DNA of 64,000 nucleotides from Plantactinospora sp039889035 (GTDB lineage Bacteria; Actinomycetota; Actinomycetes; Mycobacteriales; Micromonosporaceae). Under the pieces are notes generated by a model. That model saw only the letters and a list, made by a program, of their open reading frames with translations, was not told the DNA's origin and did no database searches. Where the stretch lies: NCBI GenBank assembly GCA_039889035.1, contig JBDQQY010000004.1:124001-188000 (forward strand), given 5' to 3'. The position numbers and the translations under genes are program-made. This document shows, piece by piece, positions 23,159-32,059 of the stretch; the stretch's first letter is position 1, and every line of letters begins with the position of its first letter.

Positions 23159-25905
23159 CGTCCGGCCGCCGGTCCGGGCGTTTCCTCGCTCTGGTCGGCA
23201 TCGCGTCGGCACCCCGTCGGGTGCGGGCGCTCACCTTCGTCGCCCTGTTCGTCGCGGTGACCCTCGCCGTGGCCGGCCTGCTCATCCCCGCCGACCTGCC
23301 CGCCGACGGCCCGCTGCCGGTGCTGGCCCGGCTCGGCATCGCCACCGCCGTGATGGCGACGGCGCAGCTCTTCCGGTTGCGGTTCCGGGTCGGTTCGGGC
23401 CGGGTCAGTGTCACCTGGGGCGAGGCGTCGTTCATCATCGGCCTCTCCCTGGTGCCGCCCGGCTGGCTGCCGGCCGCCGCCCTGCTGGGTGCGGTGCTGG
23501 CCTGGACGCTGCTGACGATCTTCGTGGACCGGCGCTCCGCGCTGGACGTCGCACACGCCGCCGCCTCGCTGGCCATCTCCGTCGCGCTGGCCGTCGCGGT
23601 CGCGTTGACCGTCGCCGGAGCGCTCGGTACGCCGCTCCCGGACGTGCTGGGGACGATCCTCGTCACCGACCTGACGCCCCCGCTGATCGCCGCCCTCGCC
23701 GTCGGCTCGATGACCTACCTGCTGGCCAGCGCCGGCCTGGTCGGGCTGGCCCTGTCACTGCGGCACGGCGAACGGCTCTGGCCGGCGCTGCTCCGCGCCC
23801 TCCAGGGCAAGCTGCTGATGTTCGTCGGCAACGTCTTCGTCGGGCTGGCCGTGGTGGCCGTGGTCGAGTACGACCCGCGCTGGCTGCTCTTCCTGCCGCC
23901 GGTGCTGTGGCTGCTCCAGCAGACGTACAGTCATCGGCTCCGGGCCGACGACGAGCGCCGCGCCTGGCGGGCCCTTGCCGAGGCGACCGGCGCGCTCAAC
24001 CAGCTCGACGAGCACGGTGTCGCGACGGCCGGGGTGGCCGGCCCGCTGGCCCTGTTCGGTGCCGAGTGGGTCGAGGTGGACGTGCGGCGCGGCGACGGCC
24101 GGTGGCGGCGCTACCGGGGCGAGCCGGGCCGACCGGTGGTGCACCGCGACCTGAGCACGGCCGAGCGGGCCGACCCCGGTGAGCCGGGCGGGCCGTCGGG
24201 CGACGGGACCGGCCGGCTGCCGCTGGCCAGCCGGCTCGGCCTGGACCTGGTCGCCAGCCAGGTCGGCGGCGACCTGTCGGCGGGCCGGGACGCCGGTGCG
24301 GCCGGCGGTCGTGCCGGCGCCGGGCAGGGCCTGACGGCCACCGGGCGGACCGTGCAGGAACTGACCCGACCGCTGGTGGTCGGCACCTCCCCGGTCGGCG
24401 AGCTGCGGGTCCGGTTCCCCCACTCCGCCCCGCCCGGCCAGCGGGAGCAGGACGCGCTCTCGGCGTTCGGCGACGCGCTGGCGGCGGCGCTGCACGACGC
24501 GGCGACGCACCGCCAGCTCCGACTGGTGACAGCCCGGTCGTCGTACGAGGCGGTGCACGACGCGCTGACCAATCTGATCAACCGGGCGGCGTTGCTGAGC
24601 AAGGGCGACGTGGCGCTGCACCAGCTCGGCCACGACCATCCGGTGGCTCTGCTGCTGCTCGACATCGACCACTTCAAAGAGGTCAACGACACGCTCGGGC
24701 ACGCGGCCGGCGACGAGCTGCTCCAGGTGACGGCGGACCGGCTGGACGCGCTGGTCCGCCCCGGTGAGCTGCTCGGCCGGCTCGGCGGCGACGAGTTCGC
24801 GCTGCTGATCCCGTCTCCGGCGGTACTGGCCGAGCCCGCCACCGACCGGTCGCCGATGCCGAACGTGCTGCGCCGGGCCCGCGAGATCGTCGAGCTGCTC
24901 GCCACCCCGATCGAGGTGGCCGGGGTACGGATGTCGGTCGAGGTCTCCGTCGGGGTGGTGGTGGCCGGTGCGGGTACGGCCGACATGACCGAGCTGCTGC
25001 GCCGGGCCGACATCGCGATGTACCAGGCGAAGCAGGGTGGCGGCAGCGTCGCCTCGTACGACAGCGGCCGGGACGCGGCCAGCACCGACAAGCTCGCCCT
25101 GCTCGCCGAGCTGCGCGAGGCGCTGGACGTCGACGACCAGCTCGAGTTGGCGCTCCAGCCGGCGGTCGACCTCTGCACAGGAGAGCCGACCGGGGTGGAG
25201 GCGCTGATCCGCTGGCGGCACCCGCGGCGGGGCCGGCTCACCCCGGCGGACTTCGTCCGGACCATCGAGGGCAGCGAACTGCTCGGCGCGTTCACCCGGT
25301 ATGTGGTGGACAAGGCGCTCGGTGTCGCCGCCGACTGGGCCCGGCACGGTCTGGACGTACCGATCTCGATCAACCTGTCGGCGCGCAGCCTGCTCGACCC
25401 TCGGCTGCCGGCCGAGGTGGCCGAGTCGCTGCGCCGGCACCAGGTGCCGGCGCACCGGCTGGTGCTGGAGATCACCGAGACGGTGGTGATGAGCGAACTG
25501 GAGGTCATCGACGAGGTGCTCTCCGCGCTCCGCGCGATGGGCGTGCAGTTGGCCGTCGACGACTTCGGCACCGGGTTCTCCTCGCTGACCTTCCTGACCC
25601 GGATCTCGGTGGACGAGTTGAAGGTCGACCGGTCGTTCGTGATGAAGATGGCCGAGTCGCCGGAGGCGGCGGCGATCGTACGGACCACCGTCGACCTCGG
25701 CCGCGAGTTGGGGCTGCGGGTGGTGGCCGAGGGGGTGGAGACCGCCGACCAGCGGGCCGCGCTCGCCGAGCTGGGCTGTACGGCCGCCCAGGGCTACCAC
25801 TTCTTCCGGCCGATGCCGTCGGACAAGATCGTCGCGGTACTGCGGTCGCTGCTCGACTCCGCCCAGGCCCGGATCCTGCCGCTGCGCGCCGACGGCGCCT
25901 CCTAG
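23155..25905 (+). CDS. membrane GGDEF-EAL protein (cyclic di-GMP turnover)
   Basis: A 916-residue bifunctional-type signalling protein. Residues ~20-260 hold about seven membrane helices; ~275-465 is a GAF-like sensory region interrupted by low-complexity Gly/Ala; then a GGDEF domain (motif Gly544-Phe548, intact) and an EAL domain (Glu682-Leu684, plus 'INLSARSL', 'EITET', 'VDDFGTGFSSL', 'LKVDRSF', 'AEGVET', 'AQGYHFFRP'). Both active sites look complete. The inhibitory I-site RxxD before GGDEF reads R-P-G-E, so product inhibition may be weak. The gene interrupts the otherwise conserved mca to DUF255 gene order. Expression is probably coupled to the small ORF at 23075. Confidence 0.93.
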   Translation: MTSGRRSGRFLALVGIASAPRRVRALTFVALFVAVTLAVAGLLIPADLPADGPLPVLARLGIATAVMATAQLFRLRFRVGSGRVSVTWGEASFIIGLSLVPPGWLPAAALLGAVLAWTLLTIFVDRRSALDVAHAAASLAISVALAVAVALTVAGALGTPLPDVLGTILVTDLTPPLIAALAVGSMTYLLASAGLVGLALSLRHGERLWPALLRALQGKLLMFVGNVFVGLAVVAVVEYDPRWLLFLPPVLWLLQQTYSHRLRADDERRAWRALAEATGALNQLDEHGVATAGVAGPLALFGAEWVEVDVRRGDGRWRRYRGEPGRPVVHRDLSTAERADPGEPGGPSGDGTGRLPLASRLGLDLVASQVGGDLSAGRDAGAAGGRAGAGQGLTATGRTVQELTRPLVVGTSPVGELRVRFPHSAPPGQREQDALSAFGDALAAALHDAATHRQLRLVTARSSYEAVHDALTNLINRAALLSKGDVALHQLGHDHPVALLLLDIDHFKEVNDTLGHAAGDELLQVTADRLDALVRPGELLGRLGGDEFALLIPSPAVLAEPATDRSPMPNVLRRAREIVELLATPIEVAGVRMSVEVSVGVVVAGAGTADMTELLRRADIAMYQAKQGGGSVASYDSGRDAASTDKLALLAELREALDVDDQLELALQPAVDLCTGEPTGVEALIRWRHPRRGRLTPADFVRTIEGSELLGAFTRYVVDKALGVAADWARHGLDVPISINLSARSLLDPRLPAEVAESLRRHQVPAHRLVLEITETVVMSELEVIDEVLSALRAMGVQLAVDDFGTGFSSLTFLTRISVDELKVDRSFVMKMAESPEAAAIVRTTVDLGRELGLRVVAEGVETADQRAALAELGCTAAQGYHFFRPMPSDKIVAVLRSLLDSAQARILPLRADGAS

Positions 25906-25985
25906 CGGCTCCTTCCCGATCGCCCCGGCTCGGCGAGATCGCCCCGGCTCGGCGAGGCCGTGCACCGTGCCGACCGTTCCGGTGG

Positions 25986-26017
25986 GTTGACTCTGCCGCT
26001 ACGTCAACTTCTACCGT
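25986..26017 (+). promoter_or_regulatory. MerR-type promoter with 19-bp spacer
   Basis: The -35 TTGACT (25987-25992) and -10 TACCGT (26012-26017) are 19 bp apart, the unusually long spacing typical of MerR-activated promoters. An inverted repeat GTTGAC (25986-25991) / GTCAAC (26003-26008) starts at the -35 and runs into the spacer. It is 38 bp upstream of the merR gene itself, so autogenous activation is likely, as described for TipAL. Confidence 0.65.
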
Positions 26018-26055
26018 TGGTGGGGTACGACGGAACCACAGGGGTGGGGAGCACG

Positions 26056-26805
26056 GTGGAGTGGTCGATCCAGGAGATCGCCCGGTCGGCCGGTACGACC
26101 AGCCGGACGCTGCGGCACTACGGGCAGATCGGACTGCTGGCACCGAGCCGGATCGGCCGGAACGGCTACCGCTACTACGACCAGGAGTGCCTGCTCCGGT
26201 TGCAGCGGATCCTGCTGCTCCGCGAGCTGGGGCTGAGCCTGCCGGCCATCGCCGAGGTGCTGGACGGGCAGCGGGACAGCGCCGCCGCGCTCCGCACCCA
26301 CCTGCGGATCCTCGAACAGGAGCGGGACCGGATCGGCCGGCAGATCGAGTCGGTCCGGACCACCCTGCGCAAGGTGGAGGGAGGTGAACAACTGATGGCG
26401 AAGGACGTGTTCGACGGCTTCGACCACACCCGGTACGAGGAGGAGGTCACCCAGCGCTGGGGAAAGGAGGCGTACCAGCGGGGGGACCGGTGGTGGCGGT
26501 CGCTGAGCGAGGACGAGAAGAAGGCGTTCGGGCAGCGGCAGCTCGACATCGCCGCCGACTTCGGCCGGGCGTACAACGCCGGGGCGGCGGCGGACGGCGA
26601 GGAGGCGCAGGCGATCACCCGGCGGCACCACGAGTGGCTGTCCGAGACCGGTAACCCGGTGAACCGGGAGTACTTCCTCGCACTGGCCGAGATGTACGTG
26701 GCGGATCCCCGGTTCACGGCGAACTACGACCGGCACGGCGCCGGCACGGCGGCCTTCATCCGGGCCGCGATGAAGGTCTACGCCGAGCGTCGGCTGACCG
26801 GCTGA
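26056..26805 (+). CDS. MerR family regulator with TipAS drug-binding domain
   Basis: A 249-residue protein. Residues 1-~70 are a MerR winged helix ('WSIQEIARSAGTTSRTLRHYGQIGLLAPSRIGRNGYRYY'), then a coiled coil to ~115, then a C-terminal TipAS domain (~125-249, 'YEEEVTQRWGKEAYQRGDRWWRSLSEDEKKAF...HHEWLSETGNPVNREYFLALAEMYVADPRF'), which in TipAL binds thiopeptide and other multidrug ligands. GTG 26056 with GGGGAG upstream is chosen; the longer frame from 25960 would contain the promoter. Targets beyond itself are not visible; the DUF255 gene follows. Confidence 0.92.
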   Translation: MEWSIQEIARSAGTTSRTLRHYGQIGLLAPSRIGRNGYRYYDQECLLRLQRILLLRELGLSLPAIAEVLDGQRDSAAALRTHLRILEQERDRIGRQIESVRTTLRKVEGGEQLMAKDVFDGFDHTRYEEEVTQRWGKEAYQRGDRWWRSLSEDEKKAFGQRQLDIAADFGRAYNAGAAADGEEAQAITRRHHEWLSETGNPVNREYFLALAEMYVADPRFTANYDRHGAGTAAFIRAAMKVYAERRLTG

Positions 26806-26900
26806 CCGGCTGACCGCACTGAGCGGTCGGCGCGGCGGGCGGGGCTGCAGACCCGCCCGACCACCGAGCGCCGTACCGCCGCAGCGGTTATGGTCGTCGG

Positions 26901-28901
<2,001 letters not shown>

Positions 28902-28914
28902 GCTTGCGCCCGCT

Positions 28915-30090
28915 ATGGATTCCCGCACGGGTCTGCCCGTTGTCGGCATGGTGGGTGGCGGCCAACTGGCCCGGATGACCCACCAGGCCGCGATCGCCCT
29001 CGGCCAGTCGCTCCGCGTCCTCGCGCTCAGTCCCTCCGACGGCGCCGCACTGGTCGCCGCCGACGTCCGGTACGGCCAGCACACCGACCTCGCCGCGCTG
29101 CGCGAGTTCGCCGACGGCGCCGACGTGGTCACCTTCGACCACGAGCACGTGCCGAACGAGCACGTCCGGGCGCTCGCCGAGGCCGGGGTGGTCGTCTACC
29201 CGCCCGCCGACGCGCTGCGGTACGCGCAGGACAAGCGGGCCATGCGGGAGCGGCTGACCGAGCTGGACGCCCCGGTACCGCGCTGGCGGCCGGTCGCCGG
29301 ACCGGGCGACCTGGTCGATTTCGGTGCCGAGCTGGGCTGGCCGGTGATCCTCAAGGCGGCCCGGGGCGGCTACGACGGCCGGGGTGTCTGGGTGGTCTCC
29401 GACCCGGCCGAGGCCGCCGAGCTGGTCCGCACGCTGCGGGCCGCCGGTACGGAGCTGATCGCCGAGCAGCGGGTCGCGCTGCGCCGGGAGCTGGCGGTGC
29501 AGGTCGCCCGCTCGCCGTTCGGCCAGGTGGCGGCGTACCCGGTGGTGGAGACCGTGCAGCGGGACGGCATCTGCGTCGAGGTGCTGGCGCCGGCGCCCCG
29601 GCTGCCGGAGGAGGTGGCGCTGCGGGCCCAGCAGCTCGCGATCGACCTGGCCACCGCGCTCGGCGTGGTCGGCCTGCTGGCGGTGGAACTCTTCGAGGTG
29701 ACCGGCGCGGACGGCGAGCCGGCGCTGGTCGTCAACGAGCTGGCGATGCGGCCGCACAACTCCGGGCACTGGACGATCGAGGGCTCCCGGACCTCCCAGT
29801 TCGAGCAGCACCTGCGGGCGGTGCTGGACTACCCGATGGGGGACACCGCGCTGACCGCCCCGGTGGTGGTGATGGCGAACGTGCTCGGCGGCCCGGACGA
29901 CGGCATGTCGATCGACGAGCGCCTGCACCACCTCTTTGCCGAGGACCCGGGCGCCAAGGTGCACCTCTACGGCAAGCAGGTCCGGCCCGGCCGCAAGATC
30001 GGGCACGTCACGGTGCTCGGTGACGATCTGGAGAAGGTACGCGCCCGGGCCGCCCGGGCCGCCTGGTGGCTACGGGAGGGACACGAGTGA
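28915..30090 (+). CDS. purK: N5-carboxyaminoimidazole ribonucleotide synthase
   Basis: A 391-residue ATP-grasp enzyme that carboxylates AIR at N5 using bicarbonate and ATP in purine synthesis. Visible: N-terminal 'GMVGGGQLARMTHQAA', 'FDHEHVP', ATP-grasp 'PVILKAARGGYDGRGVWVV' and the metal loop 'NELAMRPHNSGHWTIE'. ATG 28915 lies 10 nt after TAGGCT (28899-28904), a very short leader. It overlaps purE by 4 bp (GTGA), as expected for the PurK-PurE pair. Confidence 0.96.
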   Translation: MDSRTGLPVVGMVGGGQLARMTHQAAIALGQSLRVLALSPSDGAALVAADVRYGQHTDLAALREFADGADVVTFDHEHVPNEHVRALAEAGVVVYPPADALRYAQDKRAMRERLTELDAPVPRWRPVAGPGDLVDFGAELGWPVILKAARGGYDGRGVWVVSDPAEAAELVRTLRAAGTELIAEQRVALRRELAVQVARSPFGQVAAYPVVETVQRDGICVEVLAPAPRLPEEVALRAQQLAIDLATALGVVGLLAVELFEVTGADGEPALVVNELAMRPHNSGHWTIEGSRTSQFEQHLRAVLDYPMGDTALTAPVVVMANVLGGPDDGMSIDERLHHLFAEDPGAKVHLYGKQVRPGRKIGHVTVLGDDLEKVRARAARAAWWLREGHE

Positions 30091-30602
30091 CGGAGTCGGC
30101 GCCGCCGGTCGGCTTGATCATGGGCAGCGACTCGGACTGGCCGGTGATGGGCGCGGCGGCCGAGGCGCTGGCCGAGTTCGGCGTCGGCTACGAGGTCGGG
30201 GTCGTGTCGGCGCACCGCACTCCGGTGAAGATGATCGACTATGCGCAGACAGCCGCCGGCCGGGGCATCCGGGTGATCATCGCGGGCGCGGGCGGGGCCG
30301 CCGCGCTCCCCGGCATGGTGGCCTCGGCCACCCCGCTGCCGGTGATCGGGGTGCCGGTGCCGCTCAAGCACCTCGACGGGCTGGACTCGCTGCTCTCCAT
30401 CGTGCAGATGCCGGCCGGCATCCCGGTGGCGACCGTGTCGATCGGCAACGGCCGCAACGCCGGCCTGCTGGCCGTACGCATCCTGGCCGCCTCGGACGGG
30501 ACGCTCCGGGACCGGATGGTGGCGTACCAGGCCGAACTGGAGGTGCTGGTCGCCCAGAAGGAGGCCACGCTGCGCGCCTCCCTCGGGTCGCCGTCCTCCT
30601 GA
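30087..30602 (+). CDS. purE: N5-CAIR mutase
   Basis: A 171-residue class I PurE that converts N5-CAIR to CAIR. 'LIMGSDSDWPVM', 'VVSAHRTPVKM' and 'IAGAGGAAALPGMVASATPLPVIGVPV' are the active-site loops. GTG 30087 overlaps the purK stop (GTGA) and is preceded by GGGAGG within purK. In mycobacteria a FadE25-type acyl-CoA dehydrogenase follows immediately; here that gene lies 15.5 kb away (46063). Confidence 0.96.
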   Translation: MTESAPPVGLIMGSDSDWPVMGAAAEALAEFGVGYEVGVVSAHRTPVKMIDYAQTAAGRGIRVIIAGAGGAAALPGMVASATPLPVIGVPVPLKHLDGLDSLLSIVQMPAGIPVATVSIGNGRNAGLLAVRILAASDGTLRDRMVAYQAELEVLVAQKEATLRASLGSPSS

Positions 30603-30632
30603 CGAGGGCCGCGACGCGGCGACCGGCCCGGG

Positions 30633-30734
30633 TCAGGCGAGGCCGACGGCGTCCCGGCCGGTCAGCGACACCAGCGTCGCCACCCGGTCACCGGTGTCGA
30701 GAGGGCGCCGCCGGCCCGGAGTAGCCGGGCTCAC
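30633..30734 (-). pseudogene. short coding-like frame after the P450 gene (possible remnant)
   Basis: A GTG-initiated 33-codon frame, overlapping the P450 stop by 4 bp, encodes a peptide whose second half ('LDTGDRVATLVSLTGRDAVGLA') looks more protein-like than the surrounding sequence. It may be the tail of a deleted gene, a small protein, or chance. No SD was recognised. Confidence 0.2.
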
Positions 30735-31915
30735 CAGCTGACCGGTACCGCGACCGGCCCGACGTCCACCTGGCCCTCGCTCCACCGGATCTCCGCGACC
30801 GGGACGGCGAGCCGCAGCGCGGGCAGCTCGCGGGACAGGGCGAGCAATGCGGCGCCGACCTCGATCCGGGCGAGCGCGGCACCGAGACAGTGGTGTGGGC
30901 CGTGCCCGAACGCGAGGTGCGGGTTGGGCCGCCGATCGGGGTCGAACCGGTCCGGATCCGCGAACCGGCCGGGGTCGCGGTTCGCGGCGGCGAGCCGGAC
31001 GAGGACCATGTCACCGGCTTCGACGCGTACCCCGGCGAGTTCGACCGCCTCGTGCGCCCAGCGCGGCATGGCCTCGCCGGTCAGCCCGGCCTGCCGGCGG
31101 AGCAGTTCCTCGACGTACGCCTCGACGCGGCTGGGGTCGGCGGCGAGTTCCGGCAGCCGTCCGGTGGTGACGAGTTGGATCGCGCCGACCGAGATGGCGT
31201 TGCTGGAGCTGAGGTAGCCGGCGGAGACCAGGGCGGCGGCCATCGCCACCAGTTCGGCGTCGGACATCCGCCCGTCGGCGCTGTCGCTCACCGCGATCAG
31301 ATCGCTGAGCAGGTCGTCGGCGAGCGCGTCGCGCTTGGCGGCGATCAGGTCGGTCATGTACGCGTAGAGCCCGCGCCACGCCTGTTCCATCGCGGCCGGG
31401 TCGAGCCCGCCGTCCGGGCCGGTGGTGTTCAGCATGAACGCGGCGTCGGCCCAGCGACGGAACGGTTCGCGCTTGCCGGCTGCGATGCCGAGCAGTTCAC
31501 CGATCACGGTGATCGACAGCGGTGCGGCGAGCAGGTCGACGAGATCGGCCGGCGGGCCGGCCGCGACGAGTGCCGCGACCTGCTCGGCGGCCACCCGTTC
31601 GATCGCCGGTCGCAGGGTGCCGAGGCGCCGGGCGGTGAAGACCTTCGCCACCAGCCGGCGCAGCCGGCCGTGTGCCGGGCCGTCCTGGAACAGGGTGTCG
31701 TTGCCGGCGAGCGGGGTGCCGGGCGGGGCGACCCCGATGCGCGGGTCGCCGAGTATCCGGCTGGCCACGTCGTACGAGGTGGCGAGCCAGGCGTACTGCC
31801 CGTCGGCGGTCTTCACCCGGACCAGTGGGGCGCTCTCGCGCAGTTCGGTGTAGCGCTGGGGCGGTTCCAGCGGGCTCGGCTGGTCGAACGGCAGGGTCGG
31901 GACGGGCGTCGGCAT
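30731..31915 (-). CDS. cytochrome P450 with atypical I-helix
   Basis: A 394-residue soluble class I P450. The haem ligand is Cys343 in 'FGHGPHHCLGAALAR'; the ExxR pair is Glu270-Arg273. The I-helix segment, normally AGxxT with an acid-alcohol pair, reads 'SAGYLSSSNA' (231-240): Leu replaces the acid and Ser the Thr, so oxygen activation may differ or the protein may do atypical chemistry. No ferredoxin, ferredoxin reductase, PKS or NRPS gene adjoins it; the substrate is unknown. ATG 31915 has a GAGGAG SD. The promoter carries perfect 21-bp direct repeats. Confidence 0.9.
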   Translation of the reverse strand: MPTPVPTLPFDQPSPLEPPQRYTELRESAPLVRVKTADGQYAWLATSYDVASRILGDPRIGVAPPGTPLAGNDTLFQDGPAHGRLRRLVAKVFTARRLGTLRPAIERVAAEQVAALVAAGPPADLVDLLAAPLSITVIGELLGIAAGKREPFRRWADAAFMLNTTGPDGGLDPAAMEQAWRGLYAYMTDLIAAKRDALADDLLSDLIAVSDSADGRMSDAELVAMAAALVSAGYLSSSNAISVGAIQLVTTGRLPELAADPSRVEAYVEELLRRQAGLTGEAMPRWAHEAVELAGVRVEAGDMVLVRLAAANRDPGRFADPDRFDPDRRPNPHLAFGHGPHHCLGAALARIEVGAALLALSRELPALRLAVPVAEIRWSEGQVDVGPVAVPVSW

Positions 31916-31936
31916 GACGCTCCTCTCGCGGCGGTT

Positions 31937-31996
31937 TCAATACGACTGCAATGTAAAAGCGCCGCCACAATGATGTCAATACGACTGCAATGTAAA
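31937..31996. repeat. two perfect 21-bp direct repeats across the P450 promoter
   Basis: Identical 21-bp units occupy 31937-31957 and 31976-31996, 39 bp apart. On the minus strand each begins TTTACATTGCAG and ends GTATTGA. The upstream copy contributes the -35 TTGACA (minus strand 31980-31975) and the downstream copy contains TACATT (31955-31950), spacing 19 bp. A protein bound to the repeats would cover both promoter elements. The repeat arms are AT-richer than the surroundings. Confidence 0.75.
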
Positions 31997-32059
31997 GGGC
32001 GTGCTGCGATGCCCGCCGGGCGCGCGCGGCCCGCCCGGCGTACCCGGGAAGACGCCGGG

